Shown: in pieces, positions 26,697-33,828 of the stretch
Numbering within the stretch: position 1 is the stretch's first letter
Layout of the letters: every line of letters begins with the position of its first letter
NCBI RefSeq assembly: GCF_003096275.1
Contig: NZ_QENQ01000001.1
Coordinates: 3,680,009 to 3,744,008, forward strand
Direction of reading: 5' to 3'
Source: Sphingomonas pokkalii
GTDB taxonomy: Bacteria; Pseudomonadota; Alphaproteobacteria; Sphingomonadales; Sphingomonadaceae
DNA length: 64,000 nucleotides
Position numbers and translations under genes: made by a program
The notes under the pieces: generated by a model
Told to the model about the DNA's origin: nothing
Databases searched by the model: none
The model's input: the letters and a program-made list of their open reading frames with translations, nothing else

Positions 26697-26709
26697 TTTA
26701 AGCCTAAAG
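26697..26709. promoter_or_regulatory. Candidate MarR operator TTTAAGCCTAAAG
   Basis: A near-palindromic AT-rich site lies between the divergent FAH-hydrolase and MarR genes. It matches the minus-strand reading TTTAAGCATGAAA at 28950-28962 at 10 of 13 positions. Both sit in divergent promoters of the gentisate-type island next to the MarR gene at 26899. Confidence 0.45.
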
Positions 26710-26898
26710 CAATTGGAGGATGGATCGATGGGCCTGCCATTGTGGGTGCCGGAGGCGCGGCGCGCGCCGGCGATCAGGGGGTACGGCTTCGGTCTTTGCG
26801 CCGGTCGCGCTGCGCCTTATGCGGGGGCGGCAGGCCGCGCCGGTGGCTCGAACGCCGGCCGGTATCATGCGTCGCCGCGCAGCAGGGGGCATCGATCG

Positions 26899-27387
26899 GT
26901 GAGTGAGAATATCCGCGAGAAACATGATGGCGCGCTCGCCGGCAGGCTCGATGTGCGGGTGCTGTTGCGTCTGCTCAGCTGCTCGATGACGATCGAGAAG
27001 CGGCTGCGCCGCCGCTTCGCCGATCAGTTCGCCACCACGCTGCCGCGCTTCGACGTGCTCGCTGCGCTCGATCGCCACGCCGACGGCCTGACGCTGGGCG
27101 AACTGTCGCGCGCGCTGCTCGTCTCGAACGGCAATGTGACGATGATGATCCGCCAGCTGGAGGGTGACGGCCTGATCGCGACCCGGTCGACGCCCGAGGA
27201 TCGTCGCCGCACCGTCGCGGTGCTGACCGATGCCGGGCGGGCGCATTTCGCCGAACTGGCGGCGGCGCACCATGCGTGGATCGGCAAGATGTTCTCCGGC
27301 ATGTCGGAGCGCGACCTGACCGCGCTCTACGACCTGCTGGCCGCGCTCAAGCTTTCGATCGGCGCCGATGAAGAGGAGCAGAAGTGA
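26899..27387 (+). CDS. MarR family transcriptional regulator
   Basis: The protein has 162 residues, all-helical with a winged helix-turn-helix: VLLRLLSCSMTIEKRLRRRF, LPRFDVLAALDRHADGLTLG, LSRALLVSNGNVTMMIRQLE and the wing RSTPEDRRRTVAVLTDAG. The most likely start is GTG 26899 (VSENIREKHDG). The frame continues upstream to an ATG with a fair ribosome site at 26728, but that extension is rich in Gly/Ala/Arg and unlike MarR proteins. Its stop overlaps the GTG start of the thioesterase gene. It is the probable regulator of the gentisate-type island and may respond to an aromatic acid or its CoA ester. Confidence 0.85.
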   Translation: MSENIREKHDGALAGRLDVRVLLRLLSCSMTIEKRLRRRFADQFATTLPRFDVLAALDRHADGLTLGELSRALLVSNGNVTMMIRQLEGDGLIATRSTPEDRRRTVAVLTDAGRAHFAELAAAHHAWIGKMFSGMSERDLTALYDLLAALKLSIGADEEEQK

Positions 27388-27800
27388 CGTTCGTTTCCAC
27401 CCAGCAGGTGCGTTTCGCCCATGTCGATCCGGCGGGCATCGTCTTCTACCCGCGCTACTTCGAGATGCTGAACGCGGCGGTGGAGGATTATTTCGAAACC
27501 GCCATCGGCGTGAGCTTTGCGGAGATGCATCGCGCGCGCCGGCTGGGCGTGCCGACGGTCAAGCTCGAGGTCGATTTCCGGACGCCGAGCCGGCTGGGCG
27601 AGCGGCTCGATTTCGCGCTCGCGGTGGACCAGGTCGGCCGCAGTTCCGCGCATCTGCGCTGCACGGTGCGCTGCGGCGAGGTCGAGCGATTCGTTGCGCG
27701 GGTGGTACTGGTCTGCATGGACCTGGATGCGTCGGCGTCGGTCCCCTGGCCCGAAGACCTCCGCCCACGGGTGGATGCTCAGGCCCGCGTGGCAACCTAG
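27384..27800 (+). CDS. Hotdog-fold acyl-CoA thioesterase (4-hydroxybenzoyl-CoA thioesterase type)
   Basis: This 138-residue protein has the single hotdog domain of the 4-hydroxybenzoyl-CoA thioesterase family, with the catalytic Asp in HVDPAGIVFYPRYFEM near residue 15. It hydrolyses an acyl-CoA, probably an aromatic one. In salicylate catabolism through CoA esters a thioesterase of this type releases gentisate from gentisyl-CoA. That would fit the neighbouring dioxygenase, but the matching hydroxylase is not seen here. The start GTG 27384 overlaps the MarR stop and follows AAGAGGAGCAG. It ends with a 4-base overlap against the convergent cupin gene. Confidence 0.88.
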   Translation: MTFVSTQQVRFAHVDPAGIVFYPRYFEMLNAAVEDYFETAIGVSFAEMHRARRLGVPTVKLEVDFRTPSRLGERLDFALAVDQVGRSSAHLRCTVRCGEVERFVARVVLVCMDLDASASVPWPEDLRPRVDAQARVAT

Positions 27801-28924
27801 CCGAGGATCGGCTGGTGCCCGCCATTATCGGCGAAGGCCTCTGCCCGGTATAGTCCCAGCGCCCGCATCGTCGGCAGGTCGTGGAACGAGAAGAGGCAGG
27901 CATCGTCGCGTTCGGAGAGATTGGCGTGTTCGTGCCACATCCAGGCCGGCACGACGAAGATGTCGCGTTCCTTCCAGTCGAGCCGCTTGCCGCCGATGAT
28001 CGAATAGCCGGCGCCCTTGGCGCATTGATAGACGAAACTGCCCACCTCGCGGTGCGCGCGGGTGTGTTCGCCCGGGCGCAGCAGCTGCATCGATGCGCCG
28101 ATCGTCGCCATCGGCGGGCCGCCGGTGAACGGGTTCACATAGTCCATATGGATGCCGTCATAGGGCGAGCCGTCGGTCACCGCCGCATAGCGCACCAAGG
28201 CCTCGTAGGTCGGCGCCCATTCATATTTGAGCAGCGGCGAGTAGCGCTGCGACCAGGTGGCGCCGGCGGGCTTGAGCGCCGCGTTGCCCCAGGTCGCGGT
28301 CGAATCGTCGATCGGGAAGCCTGTCGCCTGGTGCAGTTCGGGATGGACCTCGTAGAAATTCGCCTCCAGCGCATTCATCAGCGGGATGTCGAGCCCGTCC
28401 TGCCAGATGCAGACGGTGCCGTCCTCGGCCACGCCATGTTCGTGCCAGGTGCCGTTGGGGGTCAGCACGAAATCGTTGCGGCCCAGCGTCATCTTGTGGC
28501 CGTCGACATTGGTGAAGGCGCCCGATCCCTCCATGATGAATCGCAGTGCGGAGGCGGAATGGCGATGTGCCGACGCGATCTCGCCCGGGCCCATGACCTG
28601 CAGGCCGGAATAGAGCCAGCCGACCGCCGCGGTCACGTCGCGGCGGCCCGGATTGGCGAGATAGACGACGCGCCGGCCCGCTTTTTCCGGGCTGACCAGT
28701 TCGAGCGCCCGCAGCACGTGCGAACGCAGCGCATCATAGCGCCAGACCACCGGGACCGAGCTGGAGCCGGGCTCCCATGGCTCGATCTTGTTGGCGACGG
28801 TCCATAGTGCGCCGGCATGCTGGCGCTCCAGGTCGCGATAAAAGTCCCGCAGCTCTGCCGTGTCGGCGACGTTGGCGCGCCCGAGAACGTCTTCGCGATA
28901 GTCGTCGTACCTGTCCCCGGACAT
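27797..28924 (-). CDS. Gentisate 1,2-dioxygenase-like cupin protein
   Basis: The protein has 375 residues and two cupin domains, as in gentisate 1,2-dioxygenases and related salicylate or hydroxynaphthoate dioxygenases. Metal-binding candidates are His120 and His122 in SAHRHSASALRFIMEG and His161/His163 in TWHEHGVAEDG. The second cupin has THRAHREV-like and MWHEHAN-like segments with histidines (HTRAHREVGS, WMWHEHANL). The enzyme would open a dihydroxylated ring to maleylpyruvate. The ATG at 28924 follows AGGAG; an ATG seven codons earlier contains this ribosome site inside the gene. It is divergent from the nitrilase. The exact aromatic substrate is unproven. Confidence 0.85.
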   Translation of the reverse strand: MSGDRYDDYREDVLGRANVADTAELRDFYRDLERQHAGALWTVANKIEPWEPGSSSVPVVWRYDALRSHVLRALELVSPEKAGRRVVYLANPGRRDVTAAVGWLYSGLQVMGPGEIASAHRHSASALRFIMEGSGAFTNVDGHKMTLGRNDFVLTPNGTWHEHGVAEDGTVCIWQDGLDIPLMNALEANFYEVHPELHQATGFPIDDSTATWGNAALKPAGATWSQRYSPLLKYEWAPTYEALVRYAAVTDGSPYDGIHMDYVNPFTGGPPMATIGASMQLLRPGEHTRAHREVGSFVYQCAKGAGYSIIGGKRLDWKERDIFVVPAWMWHEHANLSERDDACLFSFHDLPTMRALGLYRAEAFADNGGHQPILG

Positions 28925-28949
28925 GCGCCTGCTCCTCTCCGACAATATG

Positions 28950-28962
28950 TTTCATGCTTAAA
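28950..28962. promoter_or_regulatory. Candidate MarR operator (TTTAAGCATGAAA on the minus strand)
   Basis: This second copy of the TTTAAGC-type site lies in the 97-base divergent region between the cupin dioxygenase and the nitrilase. It overlaps the AT-rich core where both promoters must lie. Confidence 0.45.
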
Positions 28963-29021
28963 ATATATTGCGTCGGGCTGTCAATCTGGGGCAAGAGGTC
29001 GCCGCATTGCGGGAGAGGCAC

Positions 29022-30026
29022 ATGCTCGATCTACCAAGCTTCAAGGCGGCGGCGGTGCAGACCGCGCCGATCTTCCTCGATCCGGACCGCACGGTCGCGA
29101 AGGCGGCATCGCTGATCCATGAGGCGGCGCGCAACGGTGCGGCGATCGTCGCCTTTCCGGAGGTGTTCGTCGCCGGCTATCCCTATTGGAGCTGGATCGC
29201 CGATCCGGTCACCTGCAGCCCCTGGTTCGAACGGCTGATCCGCGCCTCGGTGCTGGTGCCGGGGCCAGAGATCGATCAGGTCCGTGCCGCCGCGCGCGAG
29301 GCCGGCGTGCATGTCGTGATCGGGGTCAACGAACGCAGCCCGGTGTCGCTGGGCACGCTCTATAACACGATGCTGTTCATCGGTCCCGACGGTGCGATCC
29401 TCGGCAAGCATCGCAAGCTGGTGCCGACCTGGGCGGAAAAGCTCACCTGGGCGCCGGGCGACGGGTCCGGCCTCAAGGTCTATGACACGGCGATCGGCCG
29501 GCTCGGCGGGCTCGCCTGCGGCGAGAATACCAACACGCTCGCCCGTTTCGCGCTGCTCGCCCAGGGCGAGCTGTTGCACGTCGCCAGCTATATCGCGCTG
29601 CCGGTCGCCCCGGCGGATTACGACATGGCCGAGGCGATCAAGGTGCGCGCCGCCGCCCACAGTTTCGAAGGCAAGCTGTTCACGATCGTTTCCTGCTCGA
29701 CCATCTCTGAGGAGATCATCGTCGCGATGGAGGCGCTGGTGCCCGATGCGCGGGCGCGGCTGGAGCGCCGCAACAGCGCCTTTTCGGGCGTGCTCGGGCC
29801 CGATGGTCGCACCGTGGGCGAACCGCTGATCGACGCGGAAGGCATCGTCTATGCCGATATCGATCTCGGTCGCTGCATCCAGCCCAAGCAGATGCACGAC
29901 ATCATCGGCCATTATAACCGCTTCGACATCTTCGACCTGCGGGTGAACGGAGCGGTGCAGCAGCCGGTCTCGATCACGCCGCTCGCCGCCGCCGACGACG
30001 CCGACGCCGCGGCCCCCAATCCATGA
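29022..30026 (+). CDS. Nitrilase-family carbon-nitrogen hydrolase
   Basis: The gene encodes 334 residues with the complete Glu-Lys-Cys triad: Glu47 in AFPEVFVAGYPYW, Lys132 in LGKHRKLVPTWAEK and Cys166 in GGLACGENTN. The AGYPYW and CGENTN variants are those of true nitrilases that convert a nitrile to acid and ammonia, rather than amidases. The ATG at 29022 follows GGGAGAGG. It precedes the maleate isomerase gene by 17 bases, so the two form an operon. The link between a nitrile and the gentisate-type pathway is not obvious; release of an aromatic acid from an arylnitrile is one option. Confidence 0.92.
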   Translation: MLDLPSFKAAAVQTAPIFLDPDRTVAKAASLIHEAARNGAAIVAFPEVFVAGYPYWSWIADPVTCSPWFERLIRASVLVPGPEIDQVRAAAREAGVHVVIGVNERSPVSLGTLYNTMLFIGPDGAILGKHRKLVPTWAEKLTWAPGDGSGLKVYDTAIGRLGGLACGENTNTLARFALLAQGELLHVASYIALPVAPADYDMAEAIKVRAAAHSFEGKLFTIVSCSTISEEIIVAMEALVPDARARLERRNSAFSGVLGPDGRTVGEPLIDAEGIVYADIDLGRCIQPKQMHDIIGHYNRFDIFDLRVNGAVQQPVSITPLAAADDADAAAPNP

Positions 30027-30043
30027 CATTCCAGGAGAGCGCC

Positions 30044-30799
30044 ATGCCCAGCCGCACCTATCGGATCGGCCAGATCGTGCCGTCGTCCAACACCACGATG
30101 GAAACCGAGATTCCCGCCATGCTCCACGCCCGCATGGGCGTGCGCCCGGAGCGGTTCACCTTCCATTCCAGCCGGATGCGGATGAAGAAGGTGGTGAAGG
30201 AAGAGCTGGAGGCGATGGACCGCGACAGCGATCGCTGCGCCCTCGAACTTTCCGACGCGCGGGTGGACGTGCTCGGCTATGCCTGCCTCGTCGCGATCAT
30301 GAGCATGGGGCGCGGCTATCACCGCGTCTCGGCGGAGCGCCTCCACCAGCGCACCGTGGAGAACCAGGCGGCCGCGCCGGTGGTGACCAGCGCGGGTGCG
30401 CTGGTCGACGGCCTCAAGGTGCTCGGTGCCAAGCGCATCTCGATCATCTGCCCCTATATGAAGCCGCTGACGCGGCTGGTGGTCGATTATATCGAGCATG
30501 AAGGTATCGAGGTGCGCGATTTCATCGCGCTGGAGATCCCCGACAATCTCGACGTCGGCCGCCACGATCCGGAACGGCTGCTCGATATCTACAAGCAGGT
30601 CGATCGCACCGGTATCGATGCTTTCGTCGCCTCGGCCTGTGTGCAGATGCCGTCGCTGCCGGTGGTCCAGCGGATGCAGGATGCGGTGGGCGTGCCGGTG
30701 GTCTCCGCGGCCGTCTGCACGACGCACCAGATGCTGGACCGGCTGGGGCTGGAACGCTTCGTGCCGAACGCCGGAGCGCTGCTCGGCGGCGGCTACTGA
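30044..30799 (+). CDS. maiA: Maleate cis-trans isomerase (Asp/Glu racemase superfamily)
   Basis: The protein has 251 residues, beginning RIGQIVPSSNTTMETEIPAM, the maleate-isomerase signature with the substrate-binding NTT segment. The two catalytic cysteines are Cys81 in LGYACLVAIM and Cys199 in ASACVQMPS, as in maleate isomerases. The enzyme converts maleate to fumarate, which enters the TCA cycle. Together with the cupin dioxygenase and FAH hydrolase this would complete gentisate breakdown by the maleate branch. An upstream ATG seven codons earlier is less likely because GGAGAG precedes 30044. Arylmalonate decarboxylases are a related family, but the two-cysteine pattern fits isomerases well. 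Confidence 0.93.
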   Translation: MPSRTYRIGQIVPSSNTTMETEIPAMLHARMGVRPERFTFHSSRMRMKKVVKEELEAMDRDSDRCALELSDARVDVLGYACLVAIMSMGRGYHRVSAERLHQRTVENQAAAPVVTSAGALVDGLKVLGAKRISIICPYMKPLTRLVVDYIEHEGIEVRDFIALEIPDNLDVGRHDPERLLDIYKQVDRTGIDAFVASACVQMPSLPVVQRMQDAVGVPVVSAAVCTTHQMLDRLGLERFVPNAGALLGGGY

Positions 30800-30910
30800 T
30801 ACCAACCTGCACGGAGAAGAACCCATCCGCGTCCCCCACATCGTCACCCCGGCGAAAGCCGGGATGACGGGGAGAGGCTGGATGCGTCGGTAGCAATGCA
30901 GCCTGGTATA
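30798..30910. repeat. REP-like palindrome flanked by imperfect terminal inverted repeats
   Basis: The core TCACCCCGGCGAAAGCCGGGATGA (30843-30867 region) is the common alphaproteobacterial palindrome found between genes. It is bounded by GATACCAACCTGCA (30798-30811) and TGCAGCCTGGTATA (30897-30910), which pair at 11 of 14 positions. The left end begins at the maleate-isomerase stop codon. A related palindrome is at 62864. Confidence 0.65.
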
Positions 30911-30963
30911 AGGACCGGCTACTGGGGGGACGGCGGTACCGCGCGGGCAGGGCGCGGTACGGC

Positions 30964-31506
30964 TCAGCCGGCGGCGCGCGAGGCGTCGTCGATGATGAAG
31001 CGCCAGCCGCCATCGGCCTGCCTGCGCACCACTTCGATGCCGCCACCGGTCAGCGTTTCCTTGCTGCCGTCGGGCTTCGGGATCGTCATCGTCCAGCGAT
31101 TGGTGGTGATCGCGGTGTCGCGATAGGCGATGTGGTGGCGATCGTGCAGATCGATCACCGGCTTGGCGGCGAACATGCTTTCGAAATCGGCGCGCAGACC
31201 GGCATGGCCGATCAGCTGCTTGCCCTCCGGGTTCACATACACCGCGTCGGGCACGTAAAGATCGAGCATCGCCTCCAGGTCGGCGGCGTTGAAGCGTTCC
31301 TGCCAGGCATCGTAGAACCGGTCGAGATCGGTCACCGGTGTGATCCGCCGCCGACCCGCCGACTCCGCCGGCCCCGCCGGCAGCATGGCGCCGGCCGCGA
31401 CCACGCCCGCCGCCAGCATCCCCAGAAAGGCCGATCGCGTCCACTGGCCGGGCTGCGCGTCGTCGCCGGCAACCTCGTGGTAGCGACGGCGGATGGATGC
31501 GATCAT
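30964..31506 (-). CDS. Exported SnoaL-like (NTF2-fold) protein
   Basis: The protein has 180 residues. A signal sequence or N-terminal anchor is visible at SAFLGMLAAGVVAAGAMLPA (about residues 26-45). It is followed by a SnoaL-like domain: YDAWQERFNAADLEAMLDLY, YVPDAVYVNPEGKQLIGHAG, FESMFAAKPVI and WRFIIDDASRA. This cone-shaped fold includes ketosteroid-isomerase-like enzymes and non-enzymatic binders. The ATG at 31506 follows TGAGGAATT. It is divergent from the ferredoxin-oxidoreductase genes across a MarR-type operator. Function is unknown; detoxification or isomerase activity in the periplasm is possible. Confidence 0.82.
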   Translation of the reverse strand: MIASIRRRYHEVAGDDAQPGQWTRSAFLGMLAAGVVAAGAMLPAGPAESAGRRRITPVTDLDRFYDAWQERFNAADLEAMLDLYVPDAVYVNPEGKQLIGHAGLRADFESMFAAKPVIDLHDRHHIAYRDTAITTNRWTMTIPKPDGSKETLTGGGIEVVRRQADGGWRFIIDDASRAAG

Positions 31507-31637
31507 CGCGAATTCCTCACTGGCTCGAAACAACGGCCTCCGCGGTACCGGCGTCACGCCACAGGCTCAATTTCCGTTTCGGACAGCGGCCTGCCGATTT
31601 CGCAAACTGCCCGGTGATTGACACCAACCCTACCGAT

Positions 31638-31656
31638 ATATATGCAAATGCATATA
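31638..31656. promoter_or_regulatory. Palindromic MarR-type operator (copy 1)
   Basis: TATATGCA and TGCATATA form a perfect 8-bp inverted repeat around AA, just upstream of the oxidoreductase ribosome-binding site. The 18-base string ATATATGCAAATGCATAT is identical to copy 2 at 36028. Identical palindromes before two operons that flank a MarR gene (35475) strongly suggest a common operator. Confidence 0.7.
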
Positions 31657-31671
31657 AATGGGAGGAGCCCG

Positions 31672-33828
31672 ATGGCCGAGCGTTCGTTTGCGCGGGAAGT
31701 GGAGCATTTGCGTCTGGGAGCCGGCGACGTCTTCTCCGGCGAAGCGATCCTCGCGATCACCAAGGGGCTGCTGCAATCGGGCGTCGCCTATGTCGGCGGC
31801 TATCAGGGCTCGCCGATCTCGCACCTGATCGACGTGCTTGCCGATGCCAAGGACGTGCTCGACGAACTCGGCGTCAATTTCCAGAGCTCCGCCAACGAAT
31901 CCACCGCGGCGGCGATGCTGTCGGCCTCGGTGATGTATCCGGTGCGCGGCGCGGTCGCCTGGAAGTCGACGGTGGGCACCAACGTCGCCTCCGACGCGCT
32001 GTCCAACCTCGCCTCGGGCGGGGTGACCGGCGGCGCGATGGTGATCGTCGGCGAGGATTATGGTGAAGGCTCCTCGATCATGCAGGAGCGCAGCCACGCC
32101 TTTGCGATGAAATCGCAGATGTGGCTGCTCGATCCCCGGCCCGATCATGCCTGCATCGTCGATCTGATCGAAAAGGGCTTCCAGCTTTCCGAGGCGTCGA
32201 ACACGCCGGTGATGCTGCAGGTCCGCGTCCGCACCTGCCACATGCATGGCAGTTTCCCGTGCAAGGACAATGTGCCGCCGCCGCTCACCGTCGCCCAGGC
32301 GCAGAGCAACCCGAAGCGCGATCTCGGCCGGATCGTGCTGCCGCCCGCCGCGTACGAGCATGAGCGCGAGAAGATCGCCCAGCGCCTGCCCGCCGCGATC
32401 GATTTCGTCCGCGAACACCGGCTGAACGAATGGTTCGGCCCGCAGGAGGCGCCGGTCGGGCTGATCCTGCAGGGCGGCATGTACAACAACGTCATCCGCG
32501 CGCTGCAATATCTCGGCCTGTCCGATGCCTATGGCAACACGCAGATCCCGCTCTATGTGATGAATGTCACCTATCCGATGATCGATACCGAGGTCGCCGC
32601 CTTCGCCGAGGGCAAGGACGCGGTGCTGATGATCGAGGAGGGGCAGCCCGAATATCTCGAACAGGCGCTGCACACGGTGCTCGGTCGCCGCGGCATCGCC
32701 ACACGGGTGCGCGGCAAGGACGTGCTGCCGATGGCCGGCGACTATACCGCGCAGGCCCTCCTGACCGGGCTCCAGCGTTTCCTGGAGGAGAGCGCGCCGC
32801 GCTTCCTTGGCAACCGCCCGCCGGTGCCCGATGCCGCGCCGGTGCTTGCGCATCCGGTGGTCGAGAAGCTGAAGGAGGTGGTCCCCAGCCGTCCGCCGGG
32901 TCTGTGCACCGGTTGCCCCGAACGCCCGATCTTCGCGGCAATGAAGATGGTCGAGCAGGATCTCGGCGCGCATCACATCGCGGCCGATATCGGCTGCCAC
33001 CTGTTTTCGATCCTGCCGCCGTTCAACCTCGGCAACACGACGATGGGCTATGGCCTCGGCCCGGCATCGGCGGCTGCGTTCGGCGGCAAGGCGGAGAAGC
33101 GTTCGATCGCGGTGATGGGCGATGGCGGCTTCTGGCACAACGGCCTCACCAGCGGCATCGGCAACGCGGTCTACAACAAGCATGACGGCGTGTTCCTGAT
33201 CGTCGACAATTTCTATTCCTCGGCGACCGGCGGGCAGGACATCCTGTCCTCGCGTGCGCAGAACAAGGATCGCGCGACCAACAATCCGATCATCGATGCG
33301 GTGAAGGGCATGGGCGCCAAATGGGTGCGCGAGGTCGACCGCACCTATGACGTGGCCCGGATGCGCGACACGCTCAAGGAAGCGCTGACCACCGAGGCGG
33401 AGGGGCCGAAGATCATCATCGCCTCGTCCGAATGTATGCTCAACAAGCAGCGCCGCCTCAAGCCGCTGGTCGCCAGGAAGATCAAGAATGGCGAGCGCGT
33501 GGTGAAGGAACGCTTCGGCGTCGACGAGGATGTCTGCACCGGCGATCATGCCTGTATCCGCCTGTCGGGCTGCCCGTCCTTGTCGGTGAAGCAACTCGAC
33601 GATCCGCTGCGCGACGACCCGGTCGCCGCGATCGACAATAGCTGTGTCGGCTGCGGCAATTGCGGCGAGGTATCGGAAGCGGTGGCGCTCTGCCCGTCCT
33701 TCTATCGCGCCGATGTGGTGCACAACCCCACCCGCTGGGAGCGCACCACCAACCGGTGGCGGATGGCGGCCATCCGCTTCCTGCAACGGCGCCGCACGAT
33801 GCGTCGCCCGCTGATGGAGATGGCATGA
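31672..33828 (+). CDS. Indolepyruvate:ferredoxin oxidoreductase-like protein, alpha (IorA) type
   Basis: The gene encodes 718 residues: an N-terminal pyruvate-ferredoxin-oxidoreductase-like domain (SGVAYVGGYQGSPISHLIDV), a ThDP domain with ADIGCHLFSILPPFN and GDGGFWHNGLTSGIGNAV, and a C-terminal iron-sulfur region DNSCVGCGNCGEVSEAVALC with CTGDHACIRLSGC before it. Such enzymes oxidise arylpyruvates to aryl-acetyl-CoA using ferredoxin. The ATG at 31672 follows GGGAGGAG. The gene overlaps the beta-subunit gene by ATGA. It lies behind a MarR-type operator. The actual 2-oxo acid is not known. Oxygen sensitivity is a concern in an aerobe, but proteobacterial homologues exist. Confidence 0.9.
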   Translation: MAERSFAREVEHLRLGAGDVFSGEAILAITKGLLQSGVAYVGGYQGSPISHLIDVLADAKDVLDELGVNFQSSANESTAAAMLSASVMYPVRGAVAWKSTVGTNVASDALSNLASGGVTGGAMVIVGEDYGEGSSIMQERSHAFAMKSQMWLLDPRPDHACIVDLIEKGFQLSEASNTPVMLQVRVRTCHMHGSFPCKDNVPPPLTVAQAQSNPKRDLGRIVLPPAAYEHEREKIAQRLPAAIDFVREHRLNEWFGPQEAPVGLILQGGMYNNVIRALQYLGLSDAYGNTQIPLYVMNVTYPMIDTEVAAFAEGKDAVLMIEEGQPEYLEQALHTVLGRRGIATRVRGKDVLPMAGDYTAQALLTGLQRFLEESAPRFLGNRPPVPDAAPVLAHPVVEKLKEVVPSRPPGLCTGCPERPIFAAMKMVEQDLGAHHIAADIGCHLFSILPPFNLGNTTMGYGLGPASAAAFGGKAEKRSIAVMGDGGFWHNGLTSGIGNAVYNKHDGVFLIVDNFYSSATGGQDILSSRAQNKDRATNNPIIDAVKGMGAKWVREVDRTYDVARMRDTLKEALTTEAEGPKIIIASSECMLNKQRRLKPLVARKIKNGERVVKERFGVDEDVCTGDHACIRLSGCPSLSVKQLDDPLRDDPVAAIDNSCVGCGNCGEVSEAVALCPSFYRADVVHNPTRWERTTNRWRMAAIRFLQRRRTMRRPLMEMA

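Noticed and set aside
26612..26898. Possible small gene or N-terminal extension of the first MarR protein from ATG 26728
   Set aside because: A fair ribosome site exists, but the encoded peptide is low-complexity Gly/Ala/Arg and unlike MarR proteins; GTG 26899 gives a normal family start. Not fully excluded.
31630..33786. A 718-codon minus-strand frame opposite the IorA-like gene
   Set aside because: It mirrors the real gene and lacks any motif; an antisense artefact of GC-rich codons.
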